Positions 16,485 through 25,835 of a DNA stretch of 64,000 bases are shown here, piece after piece (the first letter of the stretch is position 1; each line of letters starts with the position of its first letter). The position numbers and the translations under genes are program-made. The DNA comes from JAVKBW01 sp040222995 (lineage in GTDB: Bacteria > Pseudomonadota > Alphaproteobacteria > UBA8366 > Aestuariispiraceae): positions 1 to 64,000 of the forward strand of contig JAVKBW010000042.1 in the NCBI GenBank assembly GCA_040222995.1. Direction: 5' to 3'. The notes beneath the pieces were generated by a model. It did not search any database and was not told the DNA's origin. It saw only the letters and a list, made by a program, of their open reading frames with translations.

Positions 16485-18278
16485 TCAGTTATCTTTGGCG
16501 TTGGCTATTTCTTTGGGCTTGTCCTTGTCCTCAGCCTTGCCGCCGCCAATCGCCACGCCCATGCGCTTCATGATCACATACTGCTGCAGGATCGACAGCG
16601 AGTTGTTCCAGGCCCAGTAAATGACCAGACCGGCCGGGAACGATGCCAGAATGAAGGTAAAGAAGATCGGCATGATGGCGAAAACCTTCGCCTGAATCGG
16701 ATCGGCCGGGGCGGGATTCAGTTTCTGCTGGAACCACATCGTGAAGCCCATGATCAACGGCCATGCGCCGATATTGACCACGGCAAGCAACGCCGGAATT
16801 TGCCACTCGACAAGGCCGAACAGGGTCAGGATGCCGAACGGATCGGGCGCCGACAGATCGTTGATCCATAACAGACCCGGCGCATGCCGCATTTCAATCG
16901 TGACAAACAGCACCTTGTAGAGCGAGAAGAAGACCGGAATCTGAATCATGATCGGCCAGCACCCGGACAGCGGGTTCACCTTCTCGTTCTTGTACAGACT
17001 CATCATCTCCATTTGCAGTTTCTGGCGGTCGTCGCCATAGCGCTCTTTCAGCTCGACCATTTTCGGCTGAAGGAGTTTCATCTTGCTCATGGATTTGTAG
17101 GATTTGTTGGCCAGCGGGAAGAACAGGGCCTTGATGCCGACCGTCAGCGCCAGAATAGCCAGACCGAAATTGCCGAGAATTTCATTCAACCAGTGAATGG
17201 CGTAGAAAATCGGCTTGGTCAGGAAGTAGAACCAGCCGAAATCGATCGCCAGATCGAAATTCGTGATGCCGTATTCTTTCGCATACCGGTCGAGCAAAGT
17301 TGTCTTTTTCGCGCCGGCAAACAGCTTGCTTGCCATGACATGACTGCCACCGGCGGGAATGGTCACCGAATCCGAAACGAAATCCGCCTGAAACCGCGGT
17401 ACGGCATTCGCCGATTTTGGCGTGTTGAACGTCGCCTGAACCGGTTTCGTCTGATCCGGCACCAGCGCCACCAGCCAGTACTTGTCGGTAATGCCCAGCC
17501 AGCCGCCGGTTGTGGACTGTTCAACCTTCCCGTCTTCCAGAAGATCGTCGTAATCGACTTCTGACAGAGTTTCGTTGAAAACACCGATCAGACCTTCGTG
17601 CAGAATATAGAAACCAAGGATATCCGGTTTGCCGGTCCGGAAAACCCGGCCATAGGGAACCACCGTCAGCGGCTGGCCGGAGTTGTTCCGAACACGTTGC
17701 TCGACGGAAAACAGGTAATCCTCATCCAGCGAGATTTCCTGTTCGAAAATGACGCCTTCCGGGCTTTCCCAGGACAGGGTAACCGGAGAAGCCGGCGTCA
17801 GTTCGGTCTTGTCCGCCGTCCAGACCGCATCGACACCCGGGGCCGTCGCCCCTTCGCCGATCCAGCCGAACTGGGCCAGATAGGGCCGGGCGCTGCCCGA
17901 CGGCTCCAACAGCACGATCTTCGGCGACTCCGGATCGACCGTTTCGGTGTAGTCCAGTAACGTCAGATCGTCGATCCGCGCTCCTTTCAGGGAAATCGAT
18001 CCTTGCAGGCGCGGCGTTGAAATCGTCACCCGCTGTGTATCGGTCAGAACCTCGCTGCGGGACCGGATCGACTGCACCGCGTCGCCCGCCGTTTCGGGCA
18101 GAGTCGAATCGATTGTTGCGCCGACGACCGGTTCTTCGGCCGTGTTTTCGCTGCTTGATTGTTGCTGGACCGGTACCGGGGCAGGCGGGAAGAACTTGTC
18201 TGACAGAAACTGCCAACCGAACAGGACCACCAGGGACAGCACGATCGCCAGGATCATATTTCTCTTGTCGTCGCCCAT
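16485..18278 (-). CDS. yidC: Membrane protein insertase YidC
   Basis: Inserts and folds inner-membrane proteins, alone or with SecYEG. The N-terminal transmembrane segment is at residues 8-24. A large periplasmic beta-supersandwich domain follows to about 350, and the conserved 60KD_IMP insertase core lies at about 375-575 with PIFYAIHWLNEILGNFG and MSKMKLLQPKMVELKERYG coiled-coil loop features. The product is 597 residues. The ATG at 18278 is preferred to the adjacent in-frame GTG at 18281, which overlaps the rnpA stop. The C-tail is short and charged. Confidence 0.95.
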   Translation of the reverse strand: MGDDKRNMILAIVLSLVVLFGWQFLSDKFFPPAPVPVQQQSSSENTAEEPVVGATIDSTLPETAGDAVQSIRSRSEVLTDTQRVTISTPRLQGSISLKGARIDDLTLLDYTETVDPESPKIVLLEPSGSARPYLAQFGWIGEGATAPGVDAVWTADKTELTPASPVTLSWESPEGVIFEQEISLDEDYLFSVEQRVRNNSGQPLTVVPYGRVFRTGKPDILGFYILHEGLIGVFNETLSEVDYDDLLEDGKVEQSTTGGWLGITDKYWLVALVPDQTKPVQATFNTPKSANAVPRFQADFVSDSVTIPAGGSHVMASKLFAGAKKTTLLDRYAKEYGITNFDLAIDFGWFYFLTKPIFYAIHWLNEILGNFGLAILALTVGIKALFFPLANKSYKSMSKMKLLQPKMVELKERYGDDRQKLQMEMMSLYKNEKVNPLSGCWPIMIQIPVFFSLYKVLFVTIEMRHAPGLLWINDLSAPDPFGILTLFGLVEWQIPALLAVVNIGAWPLIMGFTMWFQQKLNPAPADPIQAKVFAIMPIFFTFILASFPAGLVIYWAWNNSLSILQQYVIMKRMGVAIGGGKAEDKDKPKEIANAKDN

Positions 18279-18280
18279 CA

Positions 18281-18664
18281 CTACCCCTTGTCGCGATCCG
18301 ACCGCCAGACCTTAAGCCGCTTCATGGCCCGTTCGAAATCTCTTTTAAGATCAAGAAACGGATAATCCGGCGTGGTGTTTCGTGCAATCAGCACGTAATC
18401 CATACCGGTTTCGCCATGCATCGGCAGGACGGTCGCTGCCAATTCTCTCAGTTTCCGTTTTGCGCGATTGCGCTGAACCGCACCGCCCACTTTCTTGCTG
18501 GCCGTAAACCCGACTCGTAGCGTTTCAGACGCGTTTCGATTGGGTGCAACTTGAAGCACAACGCCCGGCATACCAGCACTGCGCCGGGCCCGGGATACTG
18601 CGAGGAAATCCGCCCTTCGCTTCAGCCGTTGGACAACGGCGTGTCCTGCCTTGGCGTCGGGCAT
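18281..18664 (-). CDS. rnpA: Ribonuclease P protein component
   Basis: Protein subunit of RNase P, which matures tRNA 5' ends. The RNR-type motif appears as AVQRNRAKRKLRE near residues 62-74, preceded by RVGFTASKKVGGA. The 127-residue protein is very basic, as expected. It starts five bases after rpmH and its stop touches the yidC start, so the three genes form one operon. Confidence 0.93.
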   Translation of the reverse strand: MPDAKAGHAVVQRLKRRADFLAVSRARRSAGMPGVVLQVAPNRNASETLRVGFTASKKVGGAVQRNRAKRKLRELAATVLPMHGETGMDYVLIARNTTPDYPFLDLKRDFERAMKRLKVWRSDRDKG

Positions 18665-18669
18665 GCGTA

Positions 18670-18804
18670 TCAGGCCGAAAGACGCTTGCGGCCTTTCGCG
18701 CGGCGTGCCGCCAATACTTGACGTCCGGCTTTGGTTGCCATCCGCGCCCTGAAGCCATGACGGCGCTTCCGGACGAGACGACTTGGCTGAAATGTCCGCT
18801 TCAC
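18670..18804 (-). CDS. rpmH: 50S ribosomal protein L34
   Basis: 44-residue basic protein starting MKRTFQPSRLVRKRRHGFRA and ending KGRKRLSA, the full L34 pattern with 30 or more percent Arg/Lys. It uses a GTG start at 18804 with an AGGAGA Shine-Dalgarno about six bases upstream. It leads the rpmH-rnpA-yidC-engB operon. The 200-bp region between it and the divergent TVP38 gene should hold its promoter. Confidence 0.95.
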   Translation of the reverse strand: MKRTFQPSRLVRKRRHGFRARMATKAGRQVLAARRAKGRKRLSA

Positions 18805-19004
18805 CGTCGTTCTCCTGAGTTTAGGTATCGTGTTGAATCGCGCGGTGTATACTGGCGTCAGCCGGTCAAGTCAACGCGCCGCGAACCGCCTTTTTATCGC
18901 CTGTTCCGTCAGGCAGACAAATAATGCCGGTTTCACGCACTTCACAAGCCTTCACCGAGGCTTTACTGGAATTACCTGTTCGCCGGTGCCTATATGACGG
19001 CACG

Positions 19005-19730
19005 ATGATCGAAACCGTCAATCAATCCGCGAAAAGCAACAGATTTGCGCAGTTTCTGCCGCTCACCATTCTCGTGGTCGGGCTGGGTTTATTCTTTGCT
19101 CTGGGCTTGCAGGACTATGTCAGCATCAATGTGCTGCGGGAAAACCGGGAATTCCTGATCAATTTTGTCGCGGATAACAGGCTCCTGGCTATCGCGGTCT
19201 ACATGCTTGTCTATATCATCGCGATCGCCTTCTCCCTGCCGGGCGGCCTGTTGCTGACTGTGGCCGGCGGTTTCCTGTTCGGGGCGGTTATCGGCACGGC
19301 AAGCGTGGTCGTTGCCGCGACAATCGGCGCCTGCGTCCTGTTTCTGGCCGCCCGGACAGCCTTCGGTGATTATTTCAGGGCGAAAGCGGGCCCCTGGCTT
19401 ATCCGCCTGCAGGACGGTTTCGCAGAAAATGCGTTTAACTATCTGCTGGTGTTGCGGCTGATTCCGCTGTTTCCGTTTTTCATCGTCAACATCGTTCCGG
19501 CCTTCCTCGGCGTTTCGTTGCGCACCTACTTCCTGGGCACGCTGATCGGCATCATTCCCGGCACGGCCGTCTTTGCCGTGTTCGGTGCGGGGCTCGGCAG
19601 CATTCTGGATCAGGGGGGCGACCTGTCGCCTTCCGATGTCCTGACGCCGCAAATGATTGCCGGATTCGCAGGCCTGGCCCTGCTTGCCCTGGCGCCGGTT
19701 GTATACAAGAAGATCCGGCGCAAACCGTAA
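19005..19730 (+). CDS. TVP38/TMEM64 (DedA-like) family membrane protein
   Basis: Predicted inner-membrane protein of 241 residues. Hydrophobic segments lie near residues 20-38, 62-82, 84-110, 150-172, 180-200 and 210-228. The SNARE-associated/DedA-type motif appears as FSLPGGLLLTVAGGFLFG and LRLIPLFPFFIVNIVPAFLGV. Family members are linked to lipid or polyisoprenoid transport. The ATG at 19005 gives a compact N-terminus; a reading from 18924 adds 27 residues without a clear ribosome site. It is divergent from rpmH. Confidence 0.85.
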   Translation: MIETVNQSAKSNRFAQFLPLTILVVGLGLFFALGLQDYVSINVLRENREFLINFVADNRLLAIAVYMLVYIIAIAFSLPGGLLLTVAGGFLFGAVIGTASVVVAATIGACVLFLAARTAFGDYFRAKAGPWLIRLQDGFAENAFNYLLVLRLIPLFPFFIVNIVPAFLGVSLRTYFLGTLIGIIPGTAVFAVFGAGLGSILDQGGDLSPSDVLTPQMIAGFAGLALLALAPVVYKKIRRKP

Positions 19731-19839
19731 TACCGACGGGACGGCCTCTGCCGCGGAACGCTCTGGCATTGTTCAGAAAGCCGTGTCGGATATAGTGCGG
19801 GGTGTAGTCGGCTTCTGGTGTTTTGATTGAGCGTGCCAC

Positions 19840-21183
19840 ATGCAAAGCCTGTCCGCGCGTCTTTTGGTTTTGACCGTGCTTTTCGTCATGTTGGCCGAAG
19901 TTTTTATCTTTGTGCCGTCGGTTGCGCGATTCCGGACATCCTATCTCGAAGAAAAACTGCGGGCGGGCCATCTGGCCATCCTTACCCTCGATGCCGCACC
20001 GGACCAGATGGTGTCCAAGGAACTCGGCGAAACCCTGTTGCGGCATGTCGGGGCGCACGCAATATCCATCCGCAGGGACGGCGCGAAACTGGTCATCATG
20101 GCGGATTCACCCCCGGTCGTTGATGAGTTCGTGTCGCTTGACGACAGCATGCCGCAATCGCAAATCATGGCGGCGTTCGACACATTCTTTTCGACAGGCA
20201 ACCGCATCCTGCTCGTTTCCGGTCAAAGCCCGCAGGAACCTGAAGCCGTCATGCAGGTCATTCTGGACGAACGCCCCCTGCGCACGGCGCTGATATCGTT
20301 CGCGGGCAGGATATTTCTGCTGTCCATCGCGATTTCCCTGTTCACCGCCCTGCTTGTCTATCTGGTGTTGCGCTGGCTGTTTGTCCGGCCGATGCGCCGC
20401 ATCACCAAGAATATGGTGAATTTCAGTGTCGATCCCGAAGACATCAATCGTGTTATCGCGCCGTCCGGCCGTCGTGACGAAGTCGGGGTCGCCGAACGGG
20501 AACTGGCCGATATGCAGCAGGCGCTGCGGCAGGCATTGCGGCAGAAAGACCGGCTTGCCGCCCTGGGAACCGCCGTCGCAAAGATAAATCACGATCTTAA
20601 GGGAATCCTCTCCAGCGCCCTTTTGATGTCAGATCGGCTTGAGCGGTCCGAAGATCCTGATGTGCGCCGTGTAACGCCTACCCTCGTTTCCTCCATCGAG
20701 CGCGCCGTCGAACTCTGCAAGGAGACGCTGGATTTCGCCGGTCCGGACCAGCAACCGATCAAACGGATCTATGTCGATCTGGGCGACATCGTTATGGACG
20801 CAATAGCCGGACCGGCGGTGGATATCGACATATCGACCCGGTTCGAGTCGCCGCAGACGGTGCGCGTCGACCGCGACCAGATTTTCCGAATTCTCAACAA
20901 TCTGCTGGTGAACGCAATTCAGGCTGGTGCAGACCGTGTTTCACTGACAGGTCACTCGGGCAACTCGCACTACATGCTGGATATCGATGACAACGGTCCC
21001 GGCATGGCGCCGAAAGCGCAGGAAAACCTGTTTAAACCCTTCAAGGGGTCGGCCCGGGCCGGCGGGACCGGGCTTGGCCTTGCGATTTCCCGCGAACTGG
21101 CGCGTCAGCACGGCGGCGACCTCTACCTGGTGAAAACCGACGGGCACGGAACGACGTTCAGACTGACGCTGCCGATCGAATAA
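19840..21183 (+). CDS. Sensor histidine kinase (orphan)
   Basis: 447 residues. Transmembrane segment 1 is at about 8-28 and segment 2 at about 157-182, flanking a periplasmic sensor domain of about 125 residues. A HAMP linker runs to about 235. The H-box has His251 within KINHDLKG (HDL instead of the commoner HEL), followed by an N-box ILNNLLVNAIQ and G-boxes DDNGPGMAP and GGTGLGLAIS. It is predicted to autophosphorylate and signal to a response regulator. No regulator lies next to it; the following gene is an Fnr-type regulator, which is not phosphorylated. The sensed signal is unknown. Confidence 0.9.
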   Translation: MQSLSARLLVLTVLFVMLAEVFIFVPSVARFRTSYLEEKLRAGHLAILTLDAAPDQMVSKELGETLLRHVGAHAISIRRDGAKLVIMADSPPVVDEFVSLDDSMPQSQIMAAFDTFFSTGNRILLVSGQSPQEPEAVMQVILDERPLRTALISFAGRIFLLSIAISLFTALLVYLVLRWLFVRPMRRITKNMVNFSVDPEDINRVIAPSGRRDEVGVAERELADMQQALRQALRQKDRLAALGTAVAKINHDLKGILSSALLMSDRLERSEDPDVRRVTPTLVSSIERAVELCKETLDFAGPDQQPIKRIYVDLGDIVMDAIAGPAVDIDISTRFESPQTVRVDRDQIFRILNNLLVNAIQAGADRVSLTGHSGNSHYMLDIDDNGPGMAPKAQENLFKPFKGSARAGGTGLGLAISRELARQHGGDLYLVKTDGHGTTFRLTLPIE

Positions 21184-21277
21184 TCCGGCCCGATTGCGTA
21201 CTCTCGCCATCGCTGCGGTTTCTTGTTAGGGTCTGCAAACAAACCGAAATTTGCGTTGTTTTGCGAACGGGCGCGGC

Positions 21278-22033
21278 ATGAACCAGCTCTCTATTCCTGA
21301 TCAGTTCGGCACCGCGCGGTTGACCGTACCGTGCACCAGCCGCTGTAAAACACCCTGTGCTGAATGCGGCGTTCGCCACCACTCAATCTGCAGCGTGCTA
21401 AACGAATCCGAACTGGCCGAACTGGCTGCGATCCAGACATCCGTAACCTATGACGCTCATGCGCCAATCATGGCCGAAGGCGATTCTGCCGGCCATTTCT
21501 ATAACATTACGGAAGGGGCGGTTCTTCTATACAAGCTGCTGCCTGACGGGCGTCGCCAGATCACCGGATTTCTGTTCCCGGGCGACTTCATGGGTATCGC
21601 GGCCGGCGAAACATTCCCCTGTTCCGCGGAAGCCCTGCTGCCCAGCAGGCTTTGCCGTTTCACCCGGAAGGATTTCATCGGACTGCTGGACAGAATCCCG
21701 AAACTCGAGCGACGGTTGCTGACCCTGGCCTCTCACGAACTTGCCGAGGCACAGGAGCAAATGCTGTTGCTGGGCAGGAAGACGGCTCGGGAAAGGCTGT
21801 GTTCCTTCATTCTCGCCCTGTCGAGACGGGCCGAACTGAAAGGCACGGATCCGCATGCGATCAGGGTTCCGATGAGCCGGGCCGACATAGCGGACTATCT
21901 GGGGTTGACCATGGAAACGGTTAGCCGGAACTTTACCCAGCTTAAGACATCAAGCGTTATCCAGCTTCGCGAAGGCGGGGTTATCCATATCCCGGACCTC
22001 GACAGGCTGGCTGCCATGGCGGAAGACTCCTGA
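21278..22033 (+). CDS. Fnr/FnrL-type Crp-family oxygen-responsive regulator
   Basis: Transcription factor with an N-terminal Cys cluster at residues 19, 23, 27, 30 and 38. The C-x2-C-x7-C spacing at 27-30-38, together with a further Cys near residue 109 (ETFPCSAEA), matches [4Fe-4S]-binding FNR proteins. The cNMP-like beta roll occupies about 45-160. The C-terminal winged helix has TMETVSRNFTQLK, whose E-x-x-S-R matches recognition of TTGAT-type half-sites. It probably switches on micro-oxic metabolism. The ATG at 21278 (MNQLSIPD) is preferred over the upstream frame start at 21251. Confidence 0.9.
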   Translation: MNQLSIPDQFGTARLTVPCTSRCKTPCAECGVRHHSICSVLNESELAELAAIQTSVTYDAHAPIMAEGDSAGHFYNITEGAVLLYKLLPDGRRQITGFLFPGDFMGIAAGETFPCSAEALLPSRLCRFTRKDFIGLLDRIPKLERRLLTLASHELAEAQEQMLLLGRKTARERLCSFILALSRRAELKGTDPHAIRVPMSRADIADYLGLTMETVSRNFTQLKTSSVIQLREGGVIHIPDLDRLAAMAEDS

Positions 22034-23028
22034 GACCCGGCCCGCGCAATCTGATCACCGATGTCGACGGACTGACAGTCGGTAACGCCGACGACCCCCG
22101 GCATCGTACCGGCGTGACGGTGGTTTTGTGTCCCGAGGACGGGGCAACGGCCGCCGTCGATGTGCGCGGCGGCGCTCCGGGCACCCGGGAAACCGATGCC
22201 CTGAACCCGGTCAACCTGGTCGATGCCGCCCATGCCATCGTGCTAAGCGGCGGGTCAGCCTTCGGGCTCGATGCGGCCGGCGGCGTGCAATCCCGCCTGG
22301 CAGCGGCAGGGACCGGTTTCGCGATTGCCGGCACGGTTGTGCCGATTGTCCCGGCGGCAATTCTGTTCGATCTTGCCAATGGCGGCGACAAGACCTGGGG
22401 CGAGACACCGCCCTACCGGACCCTCGGGATCGCCGCTTTCGACGCCGCCGGCGAGGACTTTGCTCTCGGAAATGCCGGCGCCGGCTTTGGCGCGGTCACC
22501 GCCGGATTGAAGGGCGGGCTGGGCAGCGCATCCATTGTCGATGAAGAAACGGGCATTACCTGCGGCGCGCTCGTTGCCGTCAACGCGGTCGGATCGGCCG
22601 TAATGCCGGACAGTGAGACTTTCTGGGCCTGGCCTTATGAAATCGACAACGAATTCGGCGGGTCGGGACCACCGGCGCGGAAGCCGCCTGCCGGTTTCTA
22701 CAACAGCAAACTGAATGCCGCCGTCGGCGGCAACACGACGCTGGCGGTCATCGCGACCGACGCGACGCTGACCAAGGCCCAGGCACACCGGTTTGCGATG
22801 ATGGCGCATGACGGCTTGGCCCGCGCCCTGCACCCGGTCCATACCCCTTTCGACGGCGATACGGTGTTTTCGCTGGCGACCGGAAAACGGCCGCCTGTCG
22901 ATGCGGCCGCGCTCGCCCGGCTTGGCTCGTTATCGGCGGATTGTCTTGCCCGTGCCGTCGCGCGCGGCGTCTTCGAGGCCGAATCAATGGGGTCCTACCC
23001 CGGATACAGGGAACGCCGTAGAGACTAG
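22030..23028 (+). CDS. P1-family (DmpA-type) peptidase, apparent CTG start
   Basis: N-terminal-nucleophile hydrolase of the DmpA/aminopeptidase-esterase family, self-cleaved before the nucleophile. Conserved parts are DVDGLTVGNA at the N-terminus, ETDALNP and VLSGGSAFGLDAAGGV, and near the cleavage region GGNTTLAVIATDA. The family N-terminus (PGPRNLITDVDGLTVGNA) is encoded only if translation begins at CTG 22030, which overlaps the stop of the Fnr gene. The next normal start, GTG 22114, would delete this conserved part. GGAAG at 22021-22025 could serve as ribosome site. The product is 332 residues and its end overlaps gpt tail to tail. Confidence 0.85.
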   Translation: MRPGPRNLITDVDGLTVGNADDPRHRTGVTVVLCPEDGATAAVDVRGGAPGTRETDALNPVNLVDAAHAIVLSGGSAFGLDAAGGVQSRLAAAGTGFAIAGTVVPIVPAAILFDLANGGDKTWGETPPYRTLGIAAFDAAGEDFALGNAGAGFGAVTAGLKGGLGSASIVDEETGITCGALVAVNAVGSAVMPDSETFWAWPYEIDNEFGGSGPPARKPPAGFYNSKLNAAVGGNTTLAVIATDATLTKAQAHRFAMMAHDGLARALHPVHTPFDGDTVFSLATGKRPPVDAAALARLGSLSADCLARAVARGVFEAESMGSYPGYRERRRD

Positions 23029-23495
23029 CGTCTGTCTTTGATCGGTTGCGCGAAAGCCGGTTCGATATCCCAGGGAAACAGGATCCAGGTATCCTGCGAT
23101 ACTTCCGTAATGAACGTATCGACCAGCGGCCGCGCCAGAGGCTTCGCATAGACGGTAGCGAAATGCGCCTTGGGCAGCATTTCGCGGACGACCCTGGCGG
23201 TTTTGCCGGTATCGACCAGATCGTCGATGATCAGCAGCCCCTCGCCATCGCCTTCCACGCCTTTCAGGATTTTTATATCCCCCTGGTCCTTGTGGTCGTA
23301 GGAGGCGATGCAAACGGTATCGACAAGGCGGATATCCAGTTCTCTGGCGATGATCGCCGCCGGGACAAGCCCGCCCCGTGTTATCGCAACAACGCCTGAA
23401 AACGGCCCCATGTCGTTGAGACGCCAGGCCAGCGCCCGGGCGGTACGATGAAGTTCTTCCCAGGACACCGGGAATTCACGGGCGGACGCGACCAT
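23025..23495 (-). CDS. gpt: Xanthine-guanine phosphoribosyltransferase
   Basis: Salvages guanine and xanthine by transfer of the phosphoribosyl group. The PRPP-binding signature LLIIDDLVDTGKTARVV lies at about residues 89-105, preceded by the AITRGGLVPAAI loop near 39-50. The 156-residue length matches Gpt rather than Hpt. Its stop overlaps the P1 peptidase stop by four bases on the opposite strand. Confidence 0.93.
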   Translation of the reverse strand: MVASAREFPVSWEELHRTARALAWRLNDMGPFSGVVAITRGGLVPAAIIARELDIRLVDTVCIASYDHKDQGDIKILKGVEGDGEGLLIIDDLVDTGKTARVVREMLPKAHFATVYAKPLARPLVDTFITEVSQDTWILFPWDIEPAFAQPIKDRR

Positions 23496-23585
23496 CTTGT
23501 TCGACCTGCTCTATGATGTCTGTTGATCATTGTGAGTAGCGTCAAGGCATCGGCAAATCAACTGCGTCCTGACGGAAAGCGAGGC

Positions 23586-24032
23586 CTAGACAGCCGGATC
23601 GGCATCAAGCCGCAGCTCCACCCCGTTGATCCGCCAGGATCCGTCTTCCTGCCGCTGCATGAAATAGTAGGCGGATATCGGCGTTCCGTCCGGCGCATAG
23701 ACCCGCACCCGCTGCACCGGTATGCCGTTTTCAATCGTCAGTTCGAGAAATTCCGTTCCGTTGGGGCGATAAAGCGGCATATACCCGCGTTTCACCATAT
23801 CCATGAACATCGCCGCCGACTGGAACTTCTGCTGAATAAACGGCGATGCATAGGAAAACGCATCCCTTGCATCGTCACGCTTGAATGCATCCAGTTGCGA
23901 CCGGATAACCGTAACGATGGCCGCCCGGTCAACCGGTGTGTCCGCAGCGGCGGACTGTTTGATATCCTGATGTCCGAGATACCCGACGGCAACGACCGCA
24001 AGAACGAGAAAAACCCGACGCGATAGTCTCAT
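23586..24032 (-). CDS. DUF4864 domain-containing secreted protein
   Basis: 148 residues with a signal peptide or anchor at residues 1-25 (MRLSRRVFLVLAVVAVGYLG). An NTF2-like fold follows: a helix with SQLDAFKRDDARDAFSYASP near 46-65, then strands including RVRVYAPDGTPISAYYFMQRQEDGSWRI-type sequence. This matches DUF4864. GAGAAGGG upstream supports the ATG at 24032 over the much longer open frame. No function is known for the family. Confidence 0.78.
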   Translation of the reverse strand: MRLSRRVFLVLAVVAVGYLGHQDIKQSAAADTPVDRAAIVTVIRSQLDAFKRDDARDAFSYASPFIQQKFQSAAMFMDMVKRGYMPLYRPNGTEFLELTIENGIPVQRVRVYAPDGTPISAYYFMQRQEDGSWRINGVELRLDADPAV

Positions 24033-24141
24033 GTCACCCTTCTCCTCTGCCTGGGCGCGCCAGATGCGAACGGCGCTACCCATAGGTACGGAACAGGTCT
24101 GAGGCTGGATCAGCCGGCAGGCGGAAACGGCAGCTACTGTG

Positions 24142-25380
24142 TTACCGAACGAACAGATGCACTTCGTTTGTCTGCGCCGAAGAATCGGTCGCCGCAAGCA
24201 ACTGCACCCGGCTGGCCGGCACGCCCATATCCGTCAGGGTCCGCAGGACATCTTCCGCATTGCGTTTGGACGCCGCGCTGTTCAGAGCAATCTGTGCCGC
24301 GGTCCCGACATCGGGGCTGACCGCGACCAGATCGAAGGTGGCGGTCGGCTTGCGGGACAGCGCCTGACTGACAGCGTTATACAAGGCCTGCTGATACGGC
24401 ACGTTCGGACGGTCGAAACGGATGATGACCAGCGGCCTGTCCGAAGGCTGCGGCTGGCTTGCCCGGGCTGCGGCGCGGGCGGTGTTTTCGGTTTGCGTGA
24501 AGGCGCGCGTTGCGAGGCTTGTGCCGTACAACTCGCCATTCTTGACCGCCAGCGACAGCGTCGTCAGGTTCTGACGTTCGTTGCTGACATAGGTGTTCTG
24601 CCGGTTGATGTCCTGGCTGAGGTCGTTCAGCATCCGGTCGACCAGAACGACGGCCTGATGCACGTCGTCTTCCAGGCGGCGCAGGCGCACATGGTCGCTT
24701 TCGACAGCGCCGGACAGCCCGTAGGTCGCCTGAACCGCATTCAGCAGATACTGGCCGAAGGCCGCTTCATCGGCCGCATCGTTCGACAGAACGGTCATTT
24801 GCGGAACGTTGTTGGCGATCTTTTCAAGTTCGGACTGGGCGTCGTTCCATTGCGCCACCAGAACCGGGTTGCCCGGCGTCGTGCCTTGCTGCAGGCGGGC
24901 GGTGATCGATGCAAGCAGGGCATGGTAGTTATCGGCGCTGACTTGCGCCACATTGCGCAAGCTGGTGGCGCGATCCTTCAGAACGGAAATATTGTCGAGC
25001 AGCTTGTTGAGGTCCTGGCCCATGGCGTCGACTTTCTTGCCGACGAAAGTCTGGCCGATACCGGTTTCGGCCTGGCTCAGTTGCGCCGTGGCCGATGCCT
25101 GCACCGACGGCGATGAGGCCGCCGACGAAGACGACGTTGTCGAAACGGCGCCCGGTTCGGACTGGCTGGATGCGGTCGAATACTGTTCGGAGCCGGACGA
25201 CTGGGACGCGGTTTGCGGCGCAACCGGATCGGGCGCGCTTGTCGATGGCCAGACCGCATCGCAACCCGCAAGCAGCATGCCCGCCATCATCAGGGCTAGC
25301 GGCGCGGCAACGATTTTCGGGCCGCCGCTCTGTTGGGCTGAATTATGTCCGTTTCGAATGTTTTTGTAGAATCCAATCAT
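24142..25380 (-). CDS. Predicted lipoprotein with OmpA-like C-terminal domain
   Basis: 412 residues. The lipobox LLAGC places the acylated Cys at residue 40 after a long basic leader. A Ser/Thr/Ala-rich low-complexity linker covers about 45-100. A helical, partly coiled-coil region follows at about 105-290. The last 120 residues (VIIRFDRPNVPYQQALYNAV, then AASKRNAEDVLRTLTDMGVP) have the strand-helix pattern of OmpA/peptidoglycan-binding domains, but without the canonical D...R pair in its usual form. Outer-membrane or periplasmic location is inferred. Start at ATG 25380. Nothing is known of its role. Confidence 0.72.
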   Translation of the reverse strand: MIGFYKNIRNGHNSAQQSGGPKIVAAPLALMMAGMLLAGCDAVWPSTSAPDPVAPQTASQSSGSEQYSTASSQSEPGAVSTTSSSSAASSPSVQASATAQLSQAETGIGQTFVGKKVDAMGQDLNKLLDNISVLKDRATSLRNVAQVSADNYHALLASITARLQQGTTPGNPVLVAQWNDAQSELEKIANNVPQMTVLSNDAADEAAFGQYLLNAVQATYGLSGAVESDHVRLRRLEDDVHQAVVLVDRMLNDLSQDINRQNTYVSNERQNLTTLSLAVKNGELYGTSLATRAFTQTENTARAAARASQPQPSDRPLVIIRFDRPNVPYQQALYNAVSQALSRKPTATFDLVAVSPDVGTAAQIALNSAASKRNAEDVLRTLTDMGVPASRVQLLAATDSSAQTNEVHLFVR

Positions 25381-25835
25381 ACCGAACTTACCGCCCCGTT
25401 CATTCCTGACTTTGACCACATATGGATCGCAACCCAACCCATTCTTCCGACCGTAAGGCGCACATCCGTATCAGATACCGCACCTTAACCGCTGTTCCGC
25501 GTCGGGTCACGCCCCAACGATATCGCAAAACCACGGCCAGATACTGCCGCCGAACGACTGTATTTCAAACACTTCTTTTCCGGTTTTACTGCATTATACA
25601 AGCAAAAGCCAAGAAATTACTTAATTTTGACAGTCAAATAGCAGTAATGCTTGTCATGCCATCAAAGGCTGACTTCCATCCCGGCTGTTGCAAAAAAGTC
25701 TAACCCGGACCGGAAAATGCCGCGTCAGCGGGAAACGCGTGTCCTGAGCCCCCCGGACGGCGACCGACTGTTATGCTGCCGGTCCGGTGGGTTTTTTGAT
25801 GACAATGATCGGGAAATCCGCTTCAACTGCCGTCC
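25381..25835. other. 455-bp intergenic region between divergent genes
   Basis: No convincing gene. The part at about 25560-25660 is notably AT-rich for this genome. It contains a perfect short dyad TTGAC-a-GTCAA at 25627-25637, whose left arm also reads as a -35-like TTGACA. Probably the promoter region for the lipoprotein (left) and the secreted protein (right). Confidence 0.5.

Noticed and set aside
25422..25703. 93-codon open frame in the intergenic region
   Set aside because: No ribosome site, no family resemblance and an atypical, Arg/Thr/His-rich composition.
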